A stretch of 50,145 nucleotides of DNA from a virus. A program made the position numbers and the translations under genes. The stretch is from IMG/VR virus record IMGVR_UViG_3300029258_001349, positions 1 through 50,145 of that record; one strand, 5' to 3'. The notes under the pieces are model-generated. The model did no database searches. It saw only the letters and a program-made list of their open reading frames with translations, and was not told the origin of the DNA. Of this stretch, positions 7,891-15,922 are shown one piece after another (within the stretch, counting starts at the first letter, position 1; each line of letters starts with the position of its first letter).

Positions 7891-8358
7891 ATGAAAAAAG
7901 AGAAAAGAGTTCTAACAGAAGAACAAAAAACAGTAGGTAAAGAAAAGGCTAAGAGAGCTAAATCGCGCAAAGCTAAAGAGCGTCTTCGTCTAAAGACCTT
8001 AGAAAAGGATAATAAGCAGAAAAAACACCAGAAGCGCTTAAAAAGACAAGAGCAAAATTCTGTTAATAAAATGGAGGCTAAAGAGGATAGAAAGTTAAAG
8101 ATGCAAGAGATCTATCAATTAGCTAAAGATAAAAAACATGTTAAAGGTAAAGTAACTGATATAGTAAAGACTGAAATGGAAAAACAGTTTAAGATACACA
8201 GACCAGGTTTACCGGAACATGCGGATCTAAAGGATGTGAAATATAATCCTAAGAAAAAAAGTTTTAAAGTCACTACTGACTTAAAGTCTTTAGATAAGGA
8301 GAATAAAGATAATGGGCAAGATAAGCGAGCTACAGAAGAAGCTGAATCAGCTGGATAA
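7891..8358 (+). CDS. lysine-rich coiled-coil-like protein
   Basis: The 155 residues are extremely rich in Lys, Arg, Glu and Gln, especially residues 1-100 (for example KEKAKRAKSRKAKERL). That predicts a long charged helix or coiled coil with a net positive charge. A more ordered segment with Pro-Gly-Leu-Pro lies near residues 105-110. Such proteins often bind nucleic acid or act as scaffolds, but no specific family is recognised. Its 3' end overlaps the MazG-like gene by 47 bases, and both frames appear genuinely coding. Confidence 0.55.
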   Translation: MKKEKRVLTEEQKTVGKEKAKRAKSRKAKERLRLKTLEKDNKQKKHQKRLKRQEQNSVNKMEAKEDRKLKMQEIYQLAKDKKHVKGKVTDIVKTEMEKQFKIHRPGLPEHADLKDVKYNPKKKSFKVTTDLKSLDKENKDNGQDKRATEEAESAG

Positions 8359-8650
8359 AGAGTTTTTTCCTCACAACACTACGGAGTTAATGGCTTTAGG
8401 TGTTGCAGAAGAAGCTGGCGAGCTATCACATGCAGTGTTAAAGAGAGCGCAAGGCTTGGGTGATAAACAAAAAAGATGTGAGCAGATAAAAGATGCTATA
8501 GCAGATATTATGGTTTTTTGCGCGCAAATTGCTAGCTTTGAAGGTTTTGATTTAGAAGAGAATTTTATCTCTGTATGTGAAACTGATATATTAAAACGTA
8601 CGCGAAAAAGTAGAGAAGAACATTATACTCAGGGAGATAATACTAAATGA
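8312..8650 (+). CDS. mazG: MazG-like nucleotide pyrophosphohydrolase
   Basis: This 112-residue all-helical protein shows the MazG pattern: LMALGVAEEAGELSHAVLK (metal-binding EExxE, near residues 32-40) followed by KDAIADIMVF (near 65-75, the second acidic helix). MazG-type enzymes hydrolyse NTPs or dNTPs to monophosphates. In phages they are proposed to tune nucleotide or alarmone pools. AAGGAG lies upstream of the ATG. It overlaps the lysine-rich gene upstream by 47 bases and the nuclease gene downstream by four (ATGA). The fold is convincing. The substrate cannot be told from sequence. Confidence 0.75.
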   Translation: MGKISELQKKLNQLDKEFFPHNTTELMALGVAEEAGELSHAVLKRAQGLGDKQKRCEQIKDAIADIMVFCAQIASFEGFDLEENFISVCETDILKRTRKSREEHYTQGDNTK

Positions 8651-9603
8651 TAGTAATCGATGGTAATGGTGTAGCTGCAAAAGCTTTTTTTGGTACACAC
8701 TATAATGCACCTTCTTATAATGAAAATTTATTTTATAGTACATGTATTAAAATGTTCATTAATATTTTATCTAATTTAAGTGAATTAGATAACAAAGTAG
8801 TTATATGTGTAGATTCACCTAATTGGCGAAAAAAGTTATATCCAGCTTATAAAGCTAATCGCAAGGAACTTAAGGATGGATCTTTCTATAAAGAGTATAT
8901 CCAATCATTTCACTCTTTATGCGCAGATATAAAGCAGTCATTGCCTATAGGTATTGTTAAGAGAAATAATTACGAGGCTGACGACTTACTCGCATATTTT
9001 GCAAAGAAAGAATCTACATCTATTTTAGTATGTTGTGATCGTGATATGTATCAGCTTTATGAGCCACCTCGTGTACAGATATATAATTTTACTAAGGATC
9101 AGATGATCGAAATTAATGATCCGAAGTTATATTTACATATTAAGATATGTATAGGTGACAGCTCCGATAATATTAAGCCTATCATGTTACGTAATAAAAA
9201 TAATAGAGCAGTTATGCAGTTTGGAGAGAAGAGTGTTCCTAAATATTATGATCCATCTATGCCTATGAGCTTAGATAATTCTTTTTGGATGACTTTAAAT
9301 ACTTCTTTAGAGAAATGTAGAAAAAAGGCTCTAATGGATGACAGTGTTGTTAGTAAAGTAACAGATACACTAGAACTTTCTACTGAAACATTAAGAGAAG
9401 AAATAGAAAAACGCTATGAATTCAATAAAACGTTAATTGATTTAAATTGTAGTCCTGTACATAAAGAAGAGATAACTTATTCTATTAATAAATATGATAT
9501 GAAAAACGTTAGTGATTTTTTCAGTTATTATACACCAGATTTTTGGGCAGGAGATTTTCAAGCGCAGCGTATTCAAGGTATAATGCAGAGATTTGGAGGA
9601 TAA
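8647..9603 (+). CDS. rnh: 5'-3' exonuclease / RNase H, flap endonuclease family
   Basis: This 318-residue protein of the T4 RNase H/FEN family removes RNA primers and 5' flaps during lagging-strand maturation. Visible acidic motifs are IDGNG at the N terminus, VICVDSPNWRKKLYPAYKANR, NNYEADDLLAYFA (the two-Asp motif), LVCCDRDMYQL and the H3TH-preceding CIGDSSDNIKP. Length matches T4 RNase H (305 residues). It is coupled to the MazG-like gene by an ATGA overlap and to queE with no gap. It complements a polymerase that has no 5'-3' exonuclease domain of its own. Confidence 0.88.
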   Translation: MIVIDGNGVAAKAFFGTHYNAPSYNENLFYSTCIKMFINILSNLSELDNKVVICVDSPNWRKKLYPAYKANRKELKDGSFYKEYIQSFHSLCADIKQSLPIGIVKRNNYEADDLLAYFAKKESTSILVCCDRDMYQLYEPPRVQIYNFTKDQMIEINDPKLYLHIKICIGDSSDNIKPIMLRNKNNRAVMQFGEKSVPKYYDPSMPMSLDNSFWMTLNTSLEKCRKKALMDDSVVSKVTDTLELSTETLREEIEKRYEFNKTLIDLNCSPVHKEEITYSINKYDMKNVSDFFSYYTPDFWAGDFQAQRIQGIMQRFGG

Positions 9604-10257
9604 ATGCAGATAGTAGAAATATTTGAATCAATTCAAGGCGAAGGACCTTTTATAGGCCAGCCAGCAGTATTTATAAGAACTTACGGCTGCGTAGCACCTT
9701 TATGTTCATGGTGTGATAGTCAGCATGCTATAAAAGGCGATCAGTATAGAGATATGTCTATACGCGATATAATGACAGCTATTAGGTATAAGAACTCTAA
9801 ATTAGTAGTACTGACTGGCGGTGAGCCTTTAATACAAAAAGATTGTGCAGAATTACTACATAATTTATTGGCTGCGGATTATAGAGTTCAAGTTGAAACT
9901 AGTGGTAAAGTCAGTTTTATGCACGAACAATTTGCTGCCGTACATTACGTAGTATCACCTAAGCAATATAAAGGTGTGTTTCATATAGAGAGCTGTTGGT
10001 TATCTACAGTAGGCCCTGTAAAGAATCCTAATCTCTATTATAAATTTGTCGTGAGTAATAAAGAGGATGTTATAAGAATTGATAATTTTGCTAGTGCATG
10101 TGGAGTATTATCTAAGTGTTACCTGATGCCTGAGGGTGTTTCAAGAAAAGAGCAAGTAAAAAAATTACCTCAAGTATCCGAGTGGTGTATTACTTATGGT
10201 TTTAAACTATCACCTCGATTACACATATTAACTTGGGATACAAAGAAAGGTGTTTAA
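9604..10257 (+). CDS. queE: 7-carboxy-7-deazaguanine synthase (QueE), radical SAM
   Basis: QueE converts 6-carboxy-5,6,7,8-tetrahydropterin to 7-carboxy-7-deazaguanine using SAM and a 4Fe-4S cluster. The N terminus EIFESIQGEGPFIGQP and VFIRTYGC are diagnostic, and LTGGEPL is the SAM-binding GGEP motif. The cluster cysteines are C29, C34 and C37, a C-x4-C-x2-C spacing. That is one residue longer in the first gap than the usual C-x3-C-x2-C. It begins directly after the nuclease stop and sits with FolE and QueD, the two preceding steps of the pathway. Confidence 0.92.
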   Translation: MQIVEIFESIQGEGPFIGQPAVFIRTYGCVAPLCSWCDSQHAIKGDQYRDMSIRDIMTAIRYKNSKLVVLTGGEPLIQKDCAELLHNLLAADYRVQVETSGKVSFMHEQFAAVHYVVSPKQYKGVFHIESCWLSTVGPVKNPNLYYKFVVSNKEDVIRIDNFASACGVLSKCYLMPEGVSRKEQVKKLPQVSEWCITYGFKLSPRLHILTWDTKKGV

Positions 10258-10259
10258 CT

Positions 10260-10688
10260 ATGCGTAAAGATTCTGCATACTACGAAGAAGTAAAGAAGAA
10301 TAAAAAAGCTAAAGTACTTACATGGAAGGATTTTCAACGTGATGTCCAGATGGACTTATGTAATGGTTTAGATAAGAATTATGGTGATTGGTTAAAATAT
10401 ACCTGTAAAGGCGTATATGCTGTACCTAGGGGAGGTTACGTTGTCGGTTTAGTTTTATCATCAAAATATAATTTACCTATGCTTGCTGCACCATGTGATA
10501 ATTGTCTTATAGCCGAAGATATCATACATACAGGTTTACAATCGAAACCTTTAATTGAAAAATACGTTAATAATGGTTTAGGCGTTTTAGTTAGTTGGCT
10601 TGCAAATCCTGATTTACATCTGACAGGTACATATAGTGCAAGACCTGCGGATATTAATACTTTCTATTCTTTCCCATGGGATCATTAA
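10260..10688 (+). CDS. phosphoribosyltransferase-like protein
   Basis: The 142-residue protein contains VYAVPRGGYVVGLVLS, like the substrate-side loop of purine phosphoribosyltransferases. CLIAEDIIHTG matches the PRPP-binding motif (hydrophobics-E-D-hydrophobics-TG). I chose the ATG at 10260, two bases after the queE stop, over an upstream in-frame ATG at 10233 inside queE. Known members join a base to PRPP. Lying between queE and folE, it might act on a deazaguanine intermediate or in purine salvage, but that is inference from position. Confidence 0.7.
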   Translation: MRKDSAYYEEVKKNKKAKVLTWKDFQRDVQMDLCNGLDKNYGDWLKYTCKGVYAVPRGGYVVGLVLSSKYNLPMLAAPCDNCLIAEDIIHTGLQSKPLIEKYVNNGLGVLVSWLANPDLHLTGTYSARPADINTFYSFPWDH

Positions 10689-10709
10689 AATAATAAGGAG
10701 AAACAGCAA

Positions 10710-11318
10710 ATGAAGATTTTAGGTAATGAGAATACTACCTTATCAAGAAAAGATTTAAAAGAGAGAAGAGAAAAATTAGAATCTCTTTTTAGTGAAATGT
10801 TAGACGTTATGGGTTTCAATTACTCAGAAGACCCCAATATGCAAGGCACGCCACGTAGAATGGCTAAGATGTATATGAATGAGTTATTTACTGGATGTTT
10901 TAGTAAGGCACCTAAGTTTACCGTTTTTCCTAATACTAAAAAAGTAGACGAGATGGTATATCTGCGTAATATAAAAGTTACTTCTATGTGCAGTCATCAT
11001 TTTATGCCTTTTATAGGTGTCGCGCATATCGCTTATGTGCCAGATAAGAAAGTATGCGGTGTAAGTAAACTATCTCGCGTAGTAAGGCATTTTGCACGCA
11101 GACCGCAAATACAAGAAGAATTAACGGCGCAGATTCTTGTTTATTTACAAGAAGCATTACAACCTAAAGGCATTATGTGTATTATAGAGGCACAACATAT
11201 GTGCATGTCAGTTAGAGGTGTTAATGAACCAGAGACATCTATGGGTACATCAAGAATATCAGGTGTATTCAAAAAAGATGAGGTACGTCAAGAATTTTTA
11301 TCTTTATTAAAGCATTAA
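10710..11318 (+). CDS. folE: GTP cyclohydrolase I (FolE)
   Basis: FolE converts GTP to 7,8-dihydroneopterin triphosphate, the first step of the 7-deazaguanine pathway. The 202-residue protein has the full FolE fold: TPRRMAKMY, the zinc-binding CSHHFMPF (C94, H97) with a second Cys in GIMCIIEAQHMCM, and the signature GVSKLSRVVRHFARRPQIQE. The C-terminal SMGTSRISGVF is also typical. A Shine-Dalgarno AAGGAG lies at 10695-10700. All catalytic residues appear present. Together with QueD and QueE it gives de novo CDG synthesis. Confidence 0.95.
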   Translation: MKILGNENTTLSRKDLKERREKLESLFSEMLDVMGFNYSEDPNMQGTPRRMAKMYMNELFTGCFSKAPKFTVFPNTKKVDEMVYLRNIKVTSMCSHHFMPFIGVAHIAYVPDKKVCGVSKLSRVVRHFARRPQIQEELTAQILVYLQEALQPKGIMCIIEAQHMCMSVRGVNEPETSMGTSRISGVFKKDEVRQEFLSLLKH

Positions 11319-11322
11319 CCTT

Positions 11323-11505
11323 ATGAGGAGAATGCCTAAATCAAGGAGTACACAAACTAGAAACAATTATTTTAAGATTTATTATATTAATAATGAAGGT
11401 TTAGAAAAATGTATTAGAAGTGTTCCAGCAAGAAATCTTACAGAAGCTAGAGCGTTTGTAGCTTCTATAGACGGTGTTAAACAAGTTTTAAGGAAGAGAG
11501 GTTAA
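11323..11505 (+). CDS. small basic hypothetical protein, 60 aa
   Basis: The 60 residues are basic with a mixed alpha/beta look (FKIYYINNEGLEKCIRSV, then a helix, then VKQVLRKRG), resembling a small nucleic-acid-binding or ferredoxin-like domain. It sits between folE and queD, four bases after folE and one base before queD. The ATG at 11323 lacks a clear Shine-Dalgarno. The in-frame ATG at 11332 has GAGGAG only one base upstream, too close to be used. No known function. Confidence 0.5.
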   Translation: MRRMPKSRSTQTRNNYFKIYYINNEGLEKCIRSVPARNLTEARAFVASIDGVKQVLRKRG

Positions 11506-11506
11506 T

Positions 11507-12004
11507 ATGTTTTATGTAACAAAAGATTTAGAAGAAGCAGCTATATCTCATAGATTAGGTAATGGTTACCCACATAAGTGTTTAAATCTTCATGGCCATA
11601 ATTATCATTTCCAAGTGACTATAAGATCTGAACATTTAGACAGATATGGTATGGTAATAGACTTTGGTACCATAAAAAAATTATTCAGCGATTGGATTCA
11701 AAAAAATTGGGATCATGCAACTCTTGTAAGTAAATCAGACATAACACTTTTAAATTTTTTACAGTTAGAAGAACAGCGTTTTTATACCTTCCCCGCTTAC
11801 GTTAATACAACAGCTGAATATATGTCTAAATATCTCTTTAAAAAGTTTACTACTTTAATGAATGATGCGATTGCGAAAGCTGTAGGTGATAGTATTAATG
11901 ATAAAGAAAAGACCCAGCCGCCTTTATGTAATTGTGTAGAACTTGTCGAAGTTAAAGTATGGGAAACTAAGTCTTCTGTTGCTACCTATAGAGAAGAAAG
12001 CTAA
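11507..12004 (+). CDS. queD: 6-carboxy-5,6,7,8-tetrahydropterin synthase (QueD)
   Basis: QueD converts dihydroneopterin triphosphate to 6-carboxy-tetrahydropterin, linking FolE to QueE. Zinc-binding histidines H15, H29 and H31 are present, as is the catalytic Cys25 in PHKCLNLHGHNY. VIDFGTIKKLF and WDHATL complete the family pattern. Length (165) is slightly above the bacterial 120-150 because of an insertion near residues 125-140 with two cysteines. It follows the 60-residue ORF by one base and precedes the polymerase by two, so the deazaguanine and replication genes share one transcript. Confidence 0.92.
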   Translation: MFYVTKDLEEAAISHRLGNGYPHKCLNLHGHNYHFQVTIRSEHLDRYGMVIDFGTIKKLFSDWIQKNWDHATLVSKSDITLLNFLQLEEQRFYTFPAYVNTTAEYMSKYLFKKFTTLMNDAIAKAVGDSINDKEKTQPPLCNCVELVEVKVWETKSSVATYREES

Positions 12005-12006
12005 CT

Positions 12007-15000
12007 ATGGCTATAAGAAGAAAAGCAAAAGACGATAATTTTTTACCTAAGAAAAAGAAACCGAAAATAAAAGGTTGTCCTGATTGTAGAAATTTTCCTT
12101 TTAAACAGAATAAGCAGTTACAGAAAGATTATTATTGTCCTGCGCCTAATGCTAAAGGAACACTTGCTTTTATTCTTTCACCTATGGATTTCAATAATTT
12201 AAAAGTAAATAATTGGATGTATATTATGCAGTCCTATTTATCGGATTTTAACTTATTATTTATACCTTTTCCTTACTGTTATGCTCATGCATTTGATGCA
12301 AAGAAAACATCAATAACTATATTACGTATATGTAAACATAAGATTATAGATACGTGTATAGATCTTTTTAATGTAGATTTATTAGTAGTATTTCCGGAAA
12401 CTAAGGATCTTTTATCTATTGATAACCCTACCAAGAAAGGTACTATTGATTGGCCGGGCAATTGGGGTGAATATAATGGTTTACGTACATATTATGCGAA
12501 AAAACTTTATTCAATTACAACTAAAGGTATTTGTGGTGCACATGTAGAGCATACGGCTAACAAAATTAAAAAGTATTTTAATAAAGAATTAATTTGGCAG
12601 CAAAGTCCTGATTTTCGCAGGGTATTAACGCTAGAAGATTTAGAAAATACTAAGAAGTTAATAGCTGATTTACCTTTAGTGACTATTGATGTTGAAACGA
12701 GTGGTTTAGATGTGCTAGCACCAGATTTTCGATTAAAGACAGTAAGTATTTCCTGGTTGACAACTACAGTGTGTATAGGCTATGATGTCGAGGAATGCGT
12801 AGATATAAAATATAAAGAGGCTGTTAAAACTTTTTTTATTGAATTGTCTTCGCGTAAAACCATATGTAAAACAGCCCATAATCTTAAATACGAAATGAGT
12901 GTATTTTACGTAGTCTTTGGTATGCGCGACTTCACTAATTGGGAAGATACCATGTTTTTATCTAATTTATTTGATGAAAACAAGCAATCTAATTCTCTGA
13001 AGTTTTTAGCTGGTGAATATTGTGATGGTTATGATAAATTAGTAGATGATTTTGAGAGTGCTACTTATGAAGAATTATTCTTTTATAATTGCTTAGATGG
13101 CGTATTTACTTATCAGTTAAAAGAAGGACCTTTAAATTGGTCTAAGCAACCACCTGAACTAGCTGAAAGATTAAAATATGCTTATCATAAATGTATGTTA
13201 CCGCTTTGTTACGAATTATGTTTAATAGAAATGCATGGCGTACAGATTAATTATGATTACATAAATGAATTTAATGCAAAGACTGCTAAACAACTACAAG
13301 AGATTGATGCCGATATTAAGGATAAGTTTCCCGTAACTATAGGAGCTAATTTAGGTTCGCCAAAACAATTAGCTGATATACTATTTAATAAACTTAAATA
13401 TCCTATTATAAAGAAAACTAAGACCGGTATTAGTACTGATTATGAAACTTTATTAACTTTAGCAGAAAGTCATAACTGTGATTTGGCTACTTTATTAGTT
13501 ACGCGAAAGAAATTAGCCAAGATGCGCTCTACTTATGTTACACCTTATATAGAAAAACGTTCTGAATATCGAAATGATATGGTTAGAACTAATTATGGTC
13601 AAACGCGCAATGAAAGTGCACAATCAGGCGAAGCTAAAGGCACTAGAACCGGTAGACTCTGTGTTCATGGTGATACTATATTAAATACGAATAAGGGATC
13701 TTTTAAAATTAAAGACTTAGATTTAATTAAGTATCCTAACTGTACTATTTTAACACATAAAGGTAGACAGAGAAAGATTATAGCTAAGTATTATAAGGGC
13801 AGGGAAAAGATGTTTCGCGTTGTCCTTGATCATACTAAAAGCATATTATGCACAGTGGGTCATAAGTTTCTTACACCCGATGGCTGGAAACACTTAAGAG
13901 ATTTAAGATATAAATCTAGAATATATACATATACAAATAATAATTTATATCCTACAACTATTGAAGCTATTATTCCTAAAAATACTTGTGATGTCTGGGA
14001 TATAGAAGTAGAAGAAGATCATTCGTACTTAGCTCAAGGATTTGTTAATCACAATTCAAGTGCGCGCCCAAATCTCCAAAATATACCCAGAGATCCTACA
14101 GTAAAGAGAATATTTAGACCGAAAAAAACTAAAAATGATTCACGCGTAATGCTTCAAGCAGATTTATCTCAAGCGGAACTACGTATAGGAGCATCTTTAG
14201 CTTTTGAACAGCGTATGCTCGATATCTACGAGAACGCTGGTGATATCCACTGGGAAACAGGTAAGGCATCTTCTAAACCAGAGGATTTAGCTGCCTTAGA
14301 AACTATGGATCCAGAAAAAAAGAAGAAAGAGATAAAGTATATACGTACAAAAGCAAAGGCTATTAATTTTGGTCTTTTATATGGTGGAGGACCTGGTGTG
14401 CTACAAAGTGTAGCTAAGTTAGGTTACGGGATTGATATGAGTGAAGCAGAAGCTACTGAAGCAAGAGAAGCTTTCTTTAGAACTTATCCTAATTTAACAG
14501 TATGGCACGAGGCTGTTAAAAATTTCGTAAAAAACCACGGTTATTCTATTTCACCCTTCGGTCGTATTCGTCACTTACCTAATGTGTTTAACTATCCAGA
14601 ACACGCAGAAGAATTTCACAAGTGTTTAAGACAAGGAATTAACGCACCTGTACAAAATTCTTGTGCCGATTTTTTGTCACAGGTATGGGCTATGAGCGGA
14701 GAGGATATACGTAAATATAAACTGGATGCACCAGCCTGTTTAACTGTGCATGACTCCATTGTGTTTGATTGTCTTAATGAAGATACAGCTTATCATGTTA
14801 TACAAATTATAAATAAGACTACGGCATACTGGACTGATTTTCATAGACAAACATGGTTAAGATGTCCTATGGTTATGGATTATGAATTAGGACCTACCTG
14901 GGGTGATTTAGAAGAGTTAGATACTAATTCCTGTCTAACGGAAGATCGTAAAAAGGCTTATGCATCTCTTACAGCAGGGTTTATGCCTACAGAAGTTGCA

Positions 15001-15036
15001 AATAATATAGAAAGGAGATCTAATATAGTAGTTTAG
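12007..15036 (+). CDS. polA: DNA polymerase I (family A) with mini-intein
   Basis: The replicative polymerase precursor has 1009 residues, of which 132 are an intein. Residues 1-200 form an N-terminal domain with CPDC and a layout like a degenerate family-4 uracil glycosylase. A 3'-5' proofreading exonuclease follows (IDVETSG near 225, TAHNLKYE, YNCLDG). Then comes the polymerase domain: motif A QADLSQAELR near 717, motif B KAINFGLLYG near 783, motif C VHDSIVFD near 914. Motif C reads HDS instead of the usual HDE, a variant I believe occurs in other phage polymerases. There is no 5' nuclease domain; that job falls to the flap nuclease at 8647. The intein splits TGRL from SSARPNLQNIP, the conserved primer/template-binding motif. 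Confidence 0.95.
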   Translation: MAIRRKAKDDNFLPKKKKPKIKGCPDCRNFPFKQNKQLQKDYYCPAPNAKGTLAFILSPMDFNNLKVNNWMYIMQSYLSDFNLLFIPFPYCYAHAFDAKKTSITILRICKHKIIDTCIDLFNVDLLVVFPETKDLLSIDNPTKKGTIDWPGNWGEYNGLRTYYAKKLYSITTKGICGAHVEHTANKIKKYFNKELIWQQSPDFRRVLTLEDLENTKKLIADLPLVTIDVETSGLDVLAPDFRLKTVSISWLTTTVCIGYDVEECVDIKYKEAVKTFFIELSSRKTICKTAHNLKYEMSVFYVVFGMRDFTNWEDTMFLSNLFDENKQSNSLKFLAGEYCDGYDKLVDDFESATYEELFFYNCLDGVFTYQLKEGPLNWSKQPPELAERLKYAYHKCMLPLCYELCLIEMHGVQINYDYINEFNAKTAKQLQEIDADIKDKFPVTIGANLGSPKQLADILFNKLKYPIIKKTKTGISTDYETLLTLAESHNCDLATLLVTRKKLAKMRSTYVTPYIEKRSEYRNDMVRTNYGQTRNESAQSGEAKGTRTGRLCVHGDTILNTNKGSFKIKDLDLIKYPNCTILTHKGRQRKIIAKYYKGREKMFRVVLDHTKSILCTVGHKFLTPDGWKHLRDLRYKSRIYTYTNNNLYPTTIEAIIPKNTCDVWDIEVEEDHSYLAQGFVNHNSSARPNLQNIPRDPTVKRIFRPKKTKNDSRVMLQADLSQAELRIGASLAFEQRMLDIYENAGDIHWETGKASSKPEDLAALETMDPEKKKKEIKYIRTKAKAINFGLLYGGGPGVLQSVAKLGYGIDMSEAEATEAREAFFRTYPNLTVWHEAVKNFVKNHGYSISPFGRIRHLPNVFNYPEHAEEFHKCLRQGINAPVQNSCADFLSQVWAMSGEDIRKYKLDAPACLTVHDSIVFDCLNEDTAYHVIQIINKTTAYWTDFHRQTWLRCPMVMDYELGPTWGDLEELDTNSCLTEDRKKAYASLTAGFMPTEVANNIERRSNIVV
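13660..14055 (+). mobile_element. mini-intein in DNA polymerase I
   Basis: A 132-residue insertion begins at Cys1 (residue 552) and ends VNHN before Ser+1 (residue 684). Block B reads ILCTVGHKFLTPDGW (T-x2-H). Block F/G reads VWDIEVEEDHSYLAQGFVNHN. No endonuclease domain is present in any frame of this short element, so it splices but cannot home by itself. The extein joint TGRL-SSARPNLQNIP is a near-invariant family A motif. All residues needed for a class 1 splicing reaction are visible. Confidence 0.93.
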
Positions 15037-15051
15037 ATCTATTTATAAAGT

Positions 15052-15384
15052 ATGGAAGGTGTAAGACAAGTATATAACCCAGAATCACAGTCAGACTCTT
15101 ATTATATAACACCAACTACTCTAAAAAAGTTATTGGATTATTTACCTAAGATATATGGTGAACGCCCTATTACACGAAGGATAAGTTTAGATGTACCTAT
15201 GAGTTCTACGCGTATAAAAATTGAAGAAGCAGAGGTTACTTATCCCGTTACACCGAGTATGCGTTACATAACATTATACTTTGAAGCTATACCACTTAGA
15301 GTAGGTCAAGGAATTATATACTATAAATGGTCTTTATTACATAGAAAAGATCTCCGTATAGTAGCTGATATTAAAAATTTATAA
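15052..15384 (+). CDS. hypothetical protein, 110 aa
   Basis: I do not recognise this protein. The 110 residues look mostly beta-strand (RITRRISLDVPM, MRYITLYFEAIPL, GIIYYKWSLL), with no catalytic motif or membrane helix. It lies 15 bases after the polymerase and 24 before a recombination-mediator-like gene, within the replication and recombination block. The intervening bases include CTATTTATAAAG, weakly like the promoter element seen elsewhere. Confidence 0.55.
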   Translation: MEGVRQVYNPESQSDSYYITPTTLKKLLDYLPKIYGERPITRRISLDVPMSSTRIKIEEAEVTYPVTPSMRYITLYFEAIPLRVGQGIIYYKWSLLHRKDLRIVADIKNL

Positions 15385-15408
15385 TAGAAGGAGGTTATCA
15401 TAGCAACA

Positions 15409-15903
15409 TTGTTGAAATTTACGCAGGATGATTTAATCATTAACTTGCAAATAGGCGAACAGGTAGAGATTATAGATTTACGTACATGCTTAGCTATAAA
15501 TGATGGGGATTTACCCAAAGAATATACACAGCAGCCTAGTTGGTACGCATTTTATGCATCAATACTTGCGAGTCAGGAAGATAAGTTAGCGACCGTAGAA
15601 AGAGAGTATACTAAGTATAAAGCAGATATTTCTTTACAGCTGCGCCAAGGTAAATTACAGATACTGGATAGTAATAACAAATCGTTAAAATTAACAGAAG
15701 GAGCTATACAAAATTATATAGATACAGATGAACATACTTTAATATATCAACAAAAAATACAAAAAATGCAAACAATATGTAAAAAATTAAAAAGTTTAGT
15801 TAATGGAAGTATACAAAGAAAAGACATGTTAATTCAATTAGGACTATTAGAGAGACAAGAAAGAAAACAGATTCCAATGAATAATGGATTAAGACAACAT
15901 TAA
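15409..15903 (+). CDS. possible UvsY-like recombination mediator
   Basis: About 164 residues, helical and charged. The C-terminal half (LKLTEGAIQNYID, then LKSLVNGSIQRKDMLIQLG) recalls small phage proteins that load UvsX/RecA on SSB-coated DNA. The next two genes are exactly SSB and UvsX. The family call is tentative. The start is odd: the perfect Shine-Dalgarno AAGGAGGT (15388-15395) lies five bases before an in-frame ATA at 15400, while the first standard start, TTG at 15409, is 14 bases away. Either the ribosome uses TTG at long spacing or a non-standard ATA. Confidence 0.5.
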   Translation: MLKFTQDDLIINLQIGEQVEIIDLRTCLAINDGDLPKEYTQQPSWYAFYASILASQEDKLATVEREYTKYKADISLQLRQGKLQILDSNNKSLKLTEGAIQNYIDTDEHTLIYQQKIQKMQTICKKLKSLVNGSIQRKDMLIQLGLLERQERKQIPMNNGLRQH

Positions 15904-15922
15904 AACAAAAGGAGAAATTATT

